Source: Saccharibacter floricola DSM 15669
GTDB taxonomy: Bacteria > Pseudomonadota > Alphaproteobacteria > Acetobacterales > Acetobacteraceae
Reading direction: 5' to 3'
DNA: 64,000 bases
NCBI RefSeq assembly: GCF_000378165.1
Contig: NZ_KB899333.1
Span: 186,001-250,000 of the forward strand
The notes below the pieces were generated by a model. The model was not told where the DNA came from and searched no databases. It saw nothing but the letters and a program-made list of their open reading frames with translations. Below are positions 9,093 through 18,528 of this stretch, piece after piece. The translations under genes were made by a program, and so were the position numbers. Each line of letters starts with the position of its first letter. Position 1 is the stretch's first letter.

Positions 9093-9121
9093 GCTCCCGA
9101 TATAAAAGGGAACCTAGTAAC
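9085..9121. terminator. Inverted repeat at end of iron ABC operon
   Basis: Fourteen-base arms (9085-9098 and 9108-9121) with one mismatch and a nine-base loop. The left arm includes the ATPase stop codon (TAG, 9090-9092). No T-run follows, so it may terminate transcription, stabilise the 3' end or block read-through into convergent hemF. Confidence 0.5.
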
Positions 9122-9133
9122 GATGTGCCTATA

Positions 9134-10048
9134 TCAGGGCCAATGTGCTTCTGGAGGCATGCTCATAAGAATAGCCTCTGTATTGCCGCCTGTTTTTAGC
9201 CCGAAAATCGTGCCTCGGTCATAAATGAGGTTAAACTCAACATAGCGGCCACGTCGCGTAAGCTGCGCTTGGCGGTCTTCCTCTGTCCAAGGAGTAAACA
9301 TGCGGTTGCGTACGGCTTGAGGATACGATTCGTAAAAAGCATTCCCCACGTCTTTAGTGAAGGCAAAATCTTTTTCCAGATCACCTGTGCGCAGCCAATC
9401 GTAGAAAATGCCCCCTAAGCCACGAGGCTCGTTGCGGTGTTTGAGGAAGAAATATTCATCACACCATTTTTTGAAGCGTGGGTAATACTCAGGGTCATAC
9501 TTATCGCATGCTTCCTGAAATTTTTTATGGAACTGGGCTGCGTCCTCTTGGGCTTCCTCGCTGTTGGGGAACATGGGTGTAATGTCACCCCCGCCACCAA
9601 ACCACCCTTTAGAGGTAATGATCATACGCGTATTAAAATGAGCCGCGCTGACATGGGGGTTACAAGGATGCGCCACGAGCGAAATACCCGTTGCGAAGAA
9701 GCGTGGGTCTTCTTCAGCACCGGGGATTTGTTTACGGAATTCTGGTGAGAATTCGCCCCAAACGGTGGAGACATTAACGCCCACTTTTTCAAAAACGCGT
9801 CCGCGCATAACCGACATGACGCCACCGCCACCTTCAGGACGATCCCAAGCGGTGCGCTCAAAGCGTCCGGCTTTCTCGCGGCCATTAAGTGTCTGCGAAT
9901 TCTTCGCGACTGCTTCGTCTTCAAGAGCTTCATAAGACGCGCAGATGCGGTCACGCAGTGTTTCAAACCATTCCTTAGCGTCTTTTTTTAAAGAATCATG
10001 GGGAACATCTGAACGGATAAGCTCACCAAAATGAGGGGATGAATTCAT
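9134..10048 (-). CDS. hemF: Oxygen-dependent coproporphyrinogen-III oxidase
   Basis: Oxidatively decarboxylates coproporphyrinogen III to protoporphyrinogen IX using O2. It has 304 aa, the usual length. Diagnostic stretches are [57 protein letters not shown] and [18 protein letters not shown]. The second haem locus in this window after hemCD; it lies alone, convergent with the iron importer and divergent from mtnP. Two short palindromes (10077-10087 and 10109-10121) lie in its upstream region. Confidence 0.97.
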   Translation of the reverse strand: MNSSPHFGELIRSDVPHDSLKKDAKEWFETLRDRICASYEALEDEAVAKNSQTLNGREKAGRFERTAWDRPEGGGGVMSVMRGRVFEKVGVNVSTVWGEFSPEFRKQIPGAEEDPRFFATGISLVAHPCNPHVSAAHFNTRMIITSKGWFGGGGDITPMFPNSEEAQEDAAQFHKKFQEACDKYDPEYYPRFKKWCDEYFFLKHRNEPRGLGGIFYDWLRTGDLEKDFAFTKDVGNAFYESYPQAVRNRMFTPWTEEDRQAQLTRRGRYVEFNLIYDRGTIFGLKTGGNTEAILMSMPPEAHWP

Positions 10049-10297
10049 TATTTATCTTCCGTCTCTCTAGTTGCGTTGTCTGAGACATGCGAAACCCTAG
10101 CACAGAGTTTCTAAATTAGAATAACTATTTATACGTGTCGTTATTATAGGGAGAACATAATTTTTCTTGTTCACTGATGGAAAAAGAGGCAGAGGATGTT
10201 CTTTTGTTCTTGAGGCTTTGGAAAAGCGTTATTCTTGGGCTACACTCAAGATTCTAGCGTTTGAGACGATTATAAACGGCATTGGGAGTACAACCGC

Positions 10298-11188
10298 ATG
10301 GCTTCAGAAAAACACGTTGAGCCCGTTATCGGTGTTATCGGAGGGTCTGGCCTCTATGAAATTGATGGGCTGAAGGATAAAGAGTGGCGTCGCTGTGAAA
10401 CGCCATGGGGTGCTCCTTCTGATGACTTGCTTTTTGGAAGCATTTCTGGTGTCCGTTGCGTCTTCCTCCCTCGGCATGGGCGTGGCCATCCTATTCCGCC
10501 CTCACGTCTCAATTATCGGGCGAATATTGATGCGCTAAAGCGTGCAGGGGTGACAGATATTATCTCCCTTTCTGCTGTTGGTTCTTTGAAAGAAGAGCTT
10601 GAGCCTGGCCGCTTTGTGCTGGTTGATCAGTTTATTGATCTCACCCAAGGGCGCCAGCGCACTTTCTTTGAGGAAGGGTGTGTGGCTCATGTCAGCATGG
10701 CAGAGCCTGTGTCGCACCGTTTGCTCACGACATTGGGTGATACGGCTGAAAAGCTTCATATTCCCGTGACGCGCGGTGGGACATATGTCGTGATTGAGGG
10801 GCCACAATTCTCCACACGTGCGGAAAGTGACCTTTATCGCTCATGGGGTTGTTCAGTCATTGGGATGACGAACATGCCAGAAGCGCGTCTCGCACGTGAG
10901 GCGGAAATGAACTATGTTACCGTTGGTATGGTAACAGATTATGACTGCTGGCATGAAGATCATGACAGCGTGACCGTCGATACAGTTGTGACGACGATGA
11001 AAAAGAATGCCACGCACGCGCGTGAGCTGGTAAAAGATGCCATTGCGTCACTCGGGCATAAGCGTGAGCTGGATCAAGCTGAACGCGCTCTTGATAATGC
11101 GATTATCACACCGCCAGATGCGCGGGATTCCGGGCTATTAGCACGTCTTGATGCTGTGGCAGGGCGTGTATTGTTCAGCCACCAGTAA
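10298..11188 (+). CDS. mtnP: S-methyl-5'-thioadenosine phosphorylase
   Basis: Phosphorolysis of methylthioadenosine to adenine and methylthioribose-1-phosphate, salvaging methionine and adenine. It has 296 aa, PNP/MTAP family. Motifs are GVIGGSGLYEI at the N-terminus, FLPRHGRGHPIPPSRLNYRANI, the LSAVGSLKEE phosphate/substrate loop, EGPQFSTRAES and VIGMTNMPEA. ATG 10298. A strong terminator follows the stop. Confidence 0.95.
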   Translation: MASEKHVEPVIGVIGGSGLYEIDGLKDKEWRRCETPWGAPSDDLLFGSISGVRCVFLPRHGRGHPIPPSRLNYRANIDALKRAGVTDIISLSAVGSLKEELEPGRFVLVDQFIDLTQGRQRTFFEEGCVAHVSMAEPVSHRLLTTLGDTAEKLHIPVTRGGTYVVIEGPQFSTRAESDLYRSWGCSVIGMTNMPEARLAREAEMNYVTVGMVTDYDCWHEDHDSVTVDTVVTTMKKNATHARELVKDAIASLGHKRELDQAERALDNAIITPPDARDSGLLARLDAVAGRVLFSHQ

Positions 11189-11197
11189 AGAGCTGTA

Positions 11198-11241
11198 TCT
11201 CCCTGCAGAAAAAGAAATACCCTGCAGGGAGACGCTTTTTT
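11198..11241 (+). terminator. Intrinsic terminator after mtnP
   Basis: Perfect 11-bp stem (TCTCCCTGCAG at 11198-11208, CTGCAGGGAGA at 11222-11232), a 13-base loop, then a six-base T-run at 11236-11241. The T-run meets the stop codon of the convergent SDR gene. Confidence 0.85.
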
Positions 11242-12028
11242 ACCAACTCCGTAAAAGCCCACCATCTACGGGAATACAGGCCCCCGTTATGTAGGAAGCG
11301 CGAGGGCTGGCCAGGAAGGTTGCCATTGCGCCAAATTCATCAGGCTCTCCGTAACGTCCTACAGGGATTTCCTGTTCTTTTCGGCGTTTGAGCTCCTCAA
11401 CAGAAATATGTTGTTGTTCTGCGCGTGAGGCGTTCAGTTTGGCGACACGGTCTGTATCAAACCGTCCCGGCATGAGGGTATTTACCGTAATGCCATCCGG
11501 CCCCACTTCACGGGCGAGTGTTTTCCCCCAACTTGCAAGAGCAGAGCGGAGCGCGTTCGAGAGGACGAGCCCCTGAATCGGTTCCTTAATGCTTGTGGAT
11601 GAGACCATGATAATGCGTCCAAATTCTTGCTGACGCATGGAGGGTAGAAAAGTATCCGTCATGGCCATCGTCGGCATAAGCATAGCTTCAGCATAGTGCT
11701 GCCATAGCTGCGCACCTAAAACGCTCGCAGGCCCGGGAGGGGGGCCGCCTCCATTGCCAATGATAATATCAGGCGCTTTTGGATAGTGCTGTTGAATATG
11801 GGTGATGGCTTTTTGCACCCCTTCTAGGGTGGAAAGATCAGCGCTGATCCAAGAGGCTTTTCCGTTAGCATTTTCAATTATCTCTACCATATTCCGCAAG
11901 GGCTGTTCGCGGCGCGCTATAAGACACACATGGACGCCTTCTGCCGCGAGGGAACGGGCGATGCCAGCGCCTAAGCCAGCGCTTCCTCCCATAATGATGG
12001 CAAAGCGTTGTGATAGCTGCATATCCAT
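11240..12028 (-). CDS. SDR-family protein with substituted catalytic Tyr/Lys
   Basis: Short-chain dehydrogenase/reductase fold of 262 aa. The N-terminal nucleotide loop is GGSAGLGAGIA and the central strand ends IIMVSSTS (catalytic Ser kept). The usual YxxxK is replaced: SNALR aligns there, so Tyr becomes Ser and Lys becomes Arg. This matches a known divergent subgroup annotated as FabG-like (beta-ketoacyl-ACP reductase subgroup 3), whose activity is doubtful. The C-terminus YITGACIPVDGGL is standard for the fold. A conventional fatty-acid reductase role should not be assumed. Confidence 0.85.
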   Translation of the reverse strand: MDMQLSQRFAIIMGGSAGLGAGIARSLAAEGVHVCLIARREQPLRNMVEIIENANGKASWISADLSTLEGVQKAITHIQQHYPKAPDIIIGNGGGPPPGPASVLGAQLWQHYAEAMLMPTMAMTDTFLPSMRQQEFGRIIMVSSTSIKEPIQGLVLSNALRSALASWGKTLAREVGPDGITVNTLMPGRFDTDRVAKLNASRAEQQHISVEELKRRKEQEIPVGRYGEPDEFGAMATFLASPRASYITGACIPVDGGLLRSW

Positions 12029-12143
12029 AAATAAATATCCAATTCCTCATATATTTTAGCCATCATGAGTGTGAGCCTTTGAGAGAGGAACGTGAAGGGG
12101 ATTCTGTCTTTTCTAGGAAGCTCTATGGTGAGAAGATTTTTTT

Positions 12144-12232
12144 AGAAGGAGATGATTAAAAAATATGCTTCTTCACAGCAGAGGTTCTTGACGCTTGCAG
12201 GGGGGAACACTATTTTTTAATCACCTCCTTTT
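12144..12232. repeat. 22-base inverted repeat flanking groESL promoter
   Basis: Arms at 12144-12165 and 12211-12232 match at 20 of 22 positions as inverted copies, separated by 45 bases. The left arm contains AAGGAGATGATTAAAAAATA. The right arm contains the -10 hexamer of the groES promoter, and its TCACCTCCTTTT resembles the 3' tail of 16S rRNA. It may be a regulator site or an RNA/DNA structure. Confidence 0.7.
12188..12216 (+). promoter_or_regulatory. Predicted groESL promoter
   Basis: TTGACG (12188-12193), a 17-base spacer, then TATTTT (12211-12216). The -35 is preceded by C, giving CTTGAC, and the -10 region reads ACACTATTTT, so it also resembles alphaproteobacterial RpoH promoters. The expected start is near 12223, leaving a leader of about 100 bases with a CCTCCT/AGGAGG hairpin (12224-12243). 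A GCGCT-N9-AGCGC repeat (12254-12272) is only vaguely CIRCE-like. Confidence 0.6.
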
Positions 12233-12325
12233 GAGAGAGGAGGCTTTATAGGTGCGCTGCTAATTTGAGCGCGATAACCCGGCCATGCTGCTTTGAAAAA
12301 GGGCTGGCCTAGAATGGAGCGATCC

Positions 12326-12616
12326 ATGACGAATTTTCGTCCCCTTCATGACCGCGTAGTGGTCCGCCGCCTCGAAAGCGAAGCAAAAACCGCTGGTGGC
12401 ATCATTATTCCGGAAACAGCTAAAGAAAAACCGATGGAAGGCGAAGTTATCGCTGTCGGTCCTGGTGCACGTAACGAGCAGGGGCAGGTTGTGCCGCTGG
12501 ATGTTAAAGCCGGTGACCGTATTCTGTTCGGCAAATGGTCAGGCACTGAGGTAACGATTAGCGGCGAAGAACTGCTGATTATGAAAGAGAGCGACGTTAT
12601 GGGGATCATTGGCTAA
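12326..12616 (+). CDS. groES: Co-chaperonin GroES
   Basis: Heptameric lid of the GroEL folding chamber. 96 aa. [33 protein letters not shown] contains the mobile loop, followed by [13 protein letters not shown] and the C-terminal [14 protein letters not shown] frame from TTG 12293 exists, but ATG 12326 has GGAG eight bases upstream and gives the canonical N-terminus. It is followed 60 bases later by groEL. Confidence 0.97.
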   Translation: MTNFRPLHDRVVVRRLESEAKTAGGIIIPETAKEKPMEGEVIAVGPGARNEQGQVVPLDVKAGDRILFGKWSGTEVTISGEELLIMKESDVMGIIG

Positions 12617-12655
12617 GGCGCCTGTCTCTCGTTAACTTTGTATCTCTTAAAGTAA

Positions 12656-14344
<1,689 letters not shown>

Positions 14345-14359
14345 GTCTCCCAAACCTTC

Positions 14360-14390
14360 TCTTTCCCTTTTCGTTAGGAAAGGGGAAAGA
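14360..14390 (+). terminator. First hairpin after groEL
   Basis: TCTTTCCCTTTTC (14360-14372) and GAAAGGGGAAAGA (14378-14390) pair with one mismatch around a five-base loop. No T-run follows; it is probably a stabilising hairpin ahead of the true terminator. Confidence 0.5.
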
Positions 14391-14409
14391 CCGCAGTTCT
14401 CTGCTGAGA

Positions 14410-14442
14410 AAGCCTCACTTCTTCGGAAGTGGGGCTTTTTTT
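14410..14442 (+). terminator. Intrinsic terminator of groESL
   Basis: Eleven-base stem AAGCCTCACTT/AAGTGGGGCTT (one G-T pair) with loop CTTCGG (14421-14426), followed by a seven-base T-run (14436-14442). Confidence 0.85.
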
Positions 14443-14463
14443 ATGAGCTGATTGGCAGAGGAG

Positions 14464-14498
14464 GTGTCATAAATGTGTCTTAAATGACACGCTATGAG
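14464..14498 (+). promoter_or_regulatory. Candidate PhoB box and -10 upstream of TonB receptor
   Basis: GTGTCATAAAT is followed directly by GTGTCTTAAAT, an 11-bp tandem repeat. Against the E. coli Pho box consensus (CTGTCATAWAW then CTGTCAY) it matches at 15 of 18 positions (14464-14481). A possible -10, TATGAG, sits 11 bases downstream (14493-14498), the spacing expected when a Pho box replaces the -35. GTGTC/GACAC (14475-14490) also forms a short palindrome, so another regulator is possible. Confidence 0.5.
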
Positions 14499-14597
14499 CT
14501 TATAAGTAGCGCTAATGGCACAGATCGCTAAATAGCTATGGCATTTTGTTCTGGAATCGAATTAAGTAAAATTAATAACGATGATGGAACATTAAGT

Positions 14598-17441
14598 ATG
14601 ACGATTTCTCCTCGCCATTGGCTGCTATGCGCGTCAATTCTTTCTGCTGGTTCTGTTCCTCACCTAGCATGTGCGGCGGGATCCCTTGTCTCTAGCGGGG
14701 AGAAGGGGCAAGTAACTGAACGCTCTCACGCGTCAGAGCTGGGCTCGCATCATGCTAAGCCGAAAAAACGTACAAAATCGACCCATGGGAATAATGCTTT
14801 CCGTGGCATCAGCGCGCGTCGTTCAGAAGAAATTATGGTGACAGGCTCTATGCTGAGTAAGTCACGTAACTCTGACGCTAACCCTGTGCAGACAATTAGC
14901 AGTAAGCAACTGACGCAAACAGGTTTGACAAATTTAGGCGATATTTTGCAGCGTATGCCTTCCATTGGGTCGAGTGGAACGGGCAATTCTGATACGAATG
15001 GTGGCGGAGGTGCTTCCTGTATTGATTTGCGTAATTTAGGGCAGCAGCGCGTTTTGGTCATGATTGATGGTAAACGCGTGGCTATGGATGCATTGTCGAA
15101 TTGTGTTGATACGAACACGCTTCCTATTCAGTTGATTGATAATATCGAAATTTTGAAAGATGGAGGGTCCGAGCTCTACGGTGCGGATGCTGTGTCTGGT
15201 GTGGTGAATATTAAGTTGCGCCATAACCTTAATACCGGTGGTGTAACGATTCGTGGTGGGATTACAGGGCGTGGTGACGGAAAGACCGGCATGCTCTCCG
15301 CCTATAAGGGGTGGAACTTTGATCATGAACGCGGGAACATCACCGTAGGGGCGACGTATAATACGACAGAAGGTCTTATGCAGCGGAGCCGCAGCTGGGC
15401 AAATCCTGTTCAGATTGGTACGAGCGGAAAGCGTTTTGGTTCTGGGTATAGTTCTCAGCCTCTGTGGCAGGACAATAATGGAAATACGCTAGGCTCTACT
15501 CCATCACGTTACCAGTTCGGGCAAGACTCGATGCTGACTAATAGCGTGAATACCGGCACGCTGTATGGTGATGCGCATTACGACTTTAATCGTCACGCAA
15601 CACTTTACTCAAATGTTCTGTACAGCCATCGTGACTCGTTATCACAGCTGGCTCCCATGCCTTTTTACGGGAGTATTCCGCCTTCAACCTTGCCGTCTAA
15701 TTTGACGGTTCCTGGTAATTATCCAGGGAACCCTTTTGGGCAAGACGCTACGATGGCTTCACGCCGTTTTACGGAGTTTGGCCCACGTCGTTTCGAGAAT
15801 TCATCCGACACTTACACGGTGAAATCTGGGTTGAAAGGGGAGATCATAGATCACTGGATGTATGATGCCTCCTTTACCTATGGGTGGAATCAAAATCTTG
15901 AGCATGATCTCAATATCGGAAGCTATACGAACTTGCTGAACGGGTATGGTCTCCAGCAGGTTCAGCGGGGGAATGCTAATAGTGCATTAGCGTATAATCC
16001 TTCTCTGTGCCCGTCATCAGGATGCGCTAGCCCGTTTCATCCGCTTTCAGGTAAAGCGGCAGCTTATGCGAATGCAACAACAAACACTCATAGCTACTAT
16101 CAGTTACGCGACTGGAACCTCCGAATTCACAATAGTCGCGTTGTGACAATGCCGTGGGAGCATGGTGGAGCGTTGGGGATCGCTTTGGGAATGGAGCATA
16201 GAGGCGAGCATCTGTCTTCTACGCCAGATCCGCTGATTTCTTCTGGTCAGAGCATGACAAACTCCGTCCAATATACGGGTGGTGGGTTTAATGTGACGGA
16301 AGGTTATGCGGAGACAAGTTTTAACCTGTTGCATAATGCGTTCCTTGCTAAAGATTTGACCGTTGACGCTCAAGGACGTGTGTCTGCCTATAATACGTTT
16401 GGAACGACAAAAAACTGGAAAGCGTCCATCAACTGGATGCCAACGCGTGACGTAAGGTTCCGTGGAACGATTGGGACATCCTATCGTCAGCCTTCAGTGT
16501 ATGAGCTCTATCAGGGGCAAAATCTTTCGTATAATCAGGCGAACGACCCTTGCGACATGGGAGCTGTTGGCACGTACGGGGCGCAGTCGGCAGTCGTTGC
16601 ATCGCGTTGTGCACAGCAGAAAATTAATACCAAAACCTTTACAGCACAGGGGAGCGGACAGGTGCCGACCTTGGGCGGAGGGAATAATAAACTGAACCCA
16701 GAGACGAGCCGAACCTATACATTTGGTGCTGTTTTTACACCGCGCTGGATTCCGCGTTTGTCTTTGTCCGCAGAGTTTTGGCATACAACAGTATCGAACA
16801 CCGTTGGTTCTCTTCCAACGCAGTATATTCTTGATCAATGCTATACAGCTGGGAAAGAGTGTGGCCTCATCCAAAGAAATGGGGTAGGGCAGCTCCAACA
16901 AGTAACCGCTAATAATATGAATATTGGTGGATTGCGGACGAGCGGCGTAGATTTAGACCTAAACTATTCTCTTCCTTTGACACCTGATGATGTTGTCACC
17001 GTAGAAAATAATATTCAGCAGTTGGTCTCTTACCAGCAGCAATACACACCAGGCGGGCAATGGTATAATTACTATGGGCGACTTCTGTACCAAAATGGTC
17101 AAGGTATGCCGACATTCCGTGATTATGCAACGGCCACATGGCGTCATAAGAACTTCTCGATCACTTATATGATGCAATATATGGGTGGTATGACATGGAA
17201 TAATTCGACACGTGACCTGACATCAGCTGATGGGCCGCGTCATTCAACGCCTGGTATGTTTGAGCACGATATTACACTCAATTATCGGTGGAAGAAGTGG
17301 AACTTCCAAGGTGGTATTACAAATATCGCCAATAAGCGCCCTCCATTTGTTGCTGATGGAGGCCAAAATTCGCTTGGTTCTCTCTATAGTAACTTCTATG
17401 CGGGTAGAAGCTTCTACTTACAGGCTGGGCTTGCTTTTTAA
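14598..17441 (+). CDS. TonB-dependent outer-membrane receptor
   Basis: Ligand-gated outer-membrane transporter of 947 aa. A signal peptide (MTISPRHWLLCASILSAGS..., cut after about residue 29) and a short linker lead to the plug domain: ARRSEEIMVTGSML, NPVQTISSKQL, QRVLVMIDGKRV, IEILKDGGSELYGADAVSGVVNI. The rest is a 22-strand-type barrel ending in SFYLQAGLAF with the terminal aromatic. Paired Cys residues in the plug (ASCIDLRNL and LSNCVDT) may bridge. The substrate is not evident. ATG 14538 is in frame, but ATG 14598 starts the signal peptide and has GGAA upstream. No transporter partner is adjacent; a candidate Pho box precedes it. Confidence 0.93.
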   Translation: MTISPRHWLLCASILSAGSVPHLACAAGSLVSSGEKGQVTERSHASELGSHHAKPKKRTKSTHGNNAFRGISARRSEEIMVTGSMLSKSRNSDANPVQTISSKQLTQTGLTNLGDILQRMPSIGSSGTGNSDTNGGGGASCIDLRNLGQQRVLVMIDGKRVAMDALSNCVDTNTLPIQLIDNIEILKDGGSELYGADAVSGVVNIKLRHNLNTGGVTIRGGITGRGDGKTGMLSAYKGWNFDHERGNITVGATYNTTEGLMQRSRSWANPVQIGTSGKRFGSGYSSQPLWQDNNGNTLGSTPSRYQFGQDSMLTNSVNTGTLYGDAHYDFNRHATLYSNVLYSHRDSLSQLAPMPFYGSIPPSTLPSNLTVPGNYPGNPFGQDATMASRRFTEFGPRRFENSSDTYTVKSGLKGEIIDHWMYDASFTYGWNQNLEHDLNIGSYTNLLNGYGLQQVQRGNANSALAYNPSLCPSSGCASPFHPLSGKAAAYANATTNTHSYYQLRDWNLRIHNSRVVTMPWEHGGALGIALGMEHRGEHLSSTPDPLISSGQSMTNSVQYTGGGFNVTEGYAETSFNLLHNAFLAKDLTVDAQGRVSAYNTFGTTKNWKASINWMPTRDVRFRGTIGTSYRQPSVYELYQGQNLSYNQANDPCDMGAVGTYGAQSAVVASRCAQQKINTKTFTAQGSGQVPTLGGGNNKLNPETSRTYTFGAVFTPRWIPRLSLSAEFWHTTVSNTVGSLPTQYILDQCYTAGKECGLIQRNGVGQLQQVTANNMNIGGLRTSGVDLDLNYSLPLTPDDVVTVENNIQQLVSYQQQYTPGGQWYNYYGRLLYQNGQGMPTFRDYATATWRHKNFSITYMMQYMGGMTWNNSTRDLTSADGPRHSTPGMFEHDITLNYRWKKWNFQGGITNIANKRPPFVADGGQNSLGSLYSNFYAGRSFYLQAGLAF

Positions 17442-17473
17442 AAATCCCTTAGCCTTTTTTAGGGATGCGAACA

Positions 17474-17501
17474 GGGAGGGGCATAAGCCTCTCCCTTTTT
17501 T
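17474..17501 (+). terminator. Intrinsic terminator after TonB receptor
   Basis: GGGAGGGG (17474-17481) pairs with CCTCTCCC (17488-17495) through one G-T pair, with a six-base loop and six T residues. Confidence 0.8.
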
Positions 17502-18055
17502 GTGAGACGTATCGTGTTCTGTGACATCCAAGGACAGAGCTGGTCTTTCTTGATGGGCAATAGTCCGCGCCTCTCACGAGGTAGTCGGAGCTGCTAAAAA
17601 GGGGGAGACAGAAACATCGTGAATCTATCTCTTGACTGCTGCTGCTGAGGGGTAGGCACTTAAAGTCTTCCGTGCCGCTGGTGGAGGCGGCAAAGCACGA
17701 TCCTCTACATTTTCACCCGGAAGGCGTACGAACGGCTATAGGCCTGCGGTCGCAACTAGATACGAAAAAACCGCATCATCCTTTCTCTCCGTCATCCTCA
17801 TTGCGGCTACAACAGATATGATTAAGGCCTAACAGGTGCTAATCTAAAGAGACGCTCTAACGGTGTGGTCGCTTCTCATTATGCCGACATTTTTGAGCCA
17901 TCGGTTCCGTGAGGTCATGTATGACTCAGTAGGATATGAAACTGTTTCGTATGAATAGGCGATTCTATACGCACAACTCATTGAAAATATTGGCATCAAA
18001 TAAAAAAAGAATTTTTCTATTGCTTTTTTGAAAGATGATTGTTTACCGTGAAATT
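17502..18055. other. Long non-coding stretch, content unknown
   Basis: More than 500 bases without an open frame of 60 codons on either strand. I looked for tmRNA, RNase P RNA, tRNA and cobalamin riboswitch signatures and found none convincing. Nested short inverted repeats at 17667-17723 could fold as an RNA. The last 100 bases are A+T-rich and probably hold the promoter of the small gene at 18135. Confidence 0.5.
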
Positions 18056-18110
18056 ACGGGGAAAGAAACGACGCCCCGTCAATCCAAGGATTACTTATCA
18101 TAGAGTAATC
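18056..18110 (+). promoter_or_regulatory. Two hairpins in leader of small gene
   Basis: ACGGGG (18056-18061) with CCCCGT (18073-18078), and GATTACT (18089-18095) with AGTAATC (18104-18110), are perfect short stems directly ahead of the ribosome site at 18121. They suggest a structured 5' leader. Confidence 0.35.
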
Positions 18111-18134
18111 TAAAGTCGTTAGGAGTGTAGCACT

Positions 18135-18332
18135 ATGGCTACTAAAAAAAAATTGGTCTCATTTTTCATCACTCCGTTTCGGGCTGTGTCCCAATCTATT
18201 GGTGCCCGCTCGGAGACAGAGCGATATCTCGCTCCGGCATCTTACCCAAGTATGTGTTTTGGTAAGCAGGGGCATGCGTTACGCGATGATGTCGCGTATG
18301 TTCGACGACGACATTATGCTTCTATTTTCTAA
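18135..18332 (+). CDS. Small protein of unknown function (65 aa)
   Basis: Not recognised. The protein is basic and polar: MATKKKLVSFFITPFRAVSQ may form an amphipathic N-terminal helix, followed by ARSETERYLAPASYPSM and a basic C-terminus YVRRRHYASIF. No signal peptide is convincing. It is very probably real: AGGAG lies nine bases before the ATG, hairpins lie in the leader, a strong terminator follows about 30 bases after the stop, and it is isolated between terminators. The ERYL stretch loosely recalls small alphaproteobacterial stress proteins, but that is not enough for a family call. Confidence 0.65.
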   Translation: MATKKKLVSFFITPFRAVSQSIGARSETERYLAPASYPSMCFGKQGHALRDDVAYVRRRHYASIF

Positions 18333-18359
18333 CGCGCATTAAATTTTTCTTTTAACTTA

Positions 18360-18403
18360 TCGGGGATACGGATTTTTAAAGATGTATCCCCGAGCTTTTT
18401 TTT
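18360..18403 (+). terminator. Intrinsic terminator after small gene
   Basis: Perfect 10-bp stem TCGGGGATAC (18360-18369)/GTATCCCCGA (18384-18393) followed by an eight-base T-run (18396-18403). Confidence 0.88.
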
Positions 18404-18480
18404 GAGTGTATTCTTTACGGGAATGACGAATAGTACGATTTTTCGAGGAGGTCGCGCTATTTAAAAGAGATATGGAGAGA

Positions 18481-18515
18481 AGGGAAAGAATGGGTTCACA
18501 TTCTTTCCCTTTTTT
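18481..18515. terminator. Strong hairpin downstream of DinG-like helicase
   Basis: Perfect 12-bp stem (18481-18492 with 18499-18510) and loop GGTTCA. It has a T-run on the plus strand, while on the minus strand it lies 19 bases after the helicase stop and is followed by TTCTCT. It probably stops transcripts in both directions. Confidence 0.75.
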
Positions 18516-18528
18516 ATTTCCGCTTTTA

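Noticed and set aside
10109-10121. Irr-type iron control element near hemF
   Set aside because: The arms TTCTAA/TTAGAA are in the opposite order to the Irr consensus TTTAGAA/TTCTAAA.
12221-12232. Fragment of 16S rRNA 3' end
   Set aside because: Only about 12 bases (TCACCTCCTTTT) match the 16S tail; no upstream rRNA sequence.
12254-12272. CIRCE element for HrcA upstream of groES
   Set aside because: GCGCT-N9-AGCGC has the CIRCE spacing, but the arms do not match TTAGCACTC/GAGTGCTAA.
17502-18055. tmRNA, RNase P RNA or cobalamin riboswitch
   Set aside because: None of the conserved cores (tag frame and tRNA-like ends, GAGGAAAGTC and ACAGAAA pair, GCCACTG box) was found.
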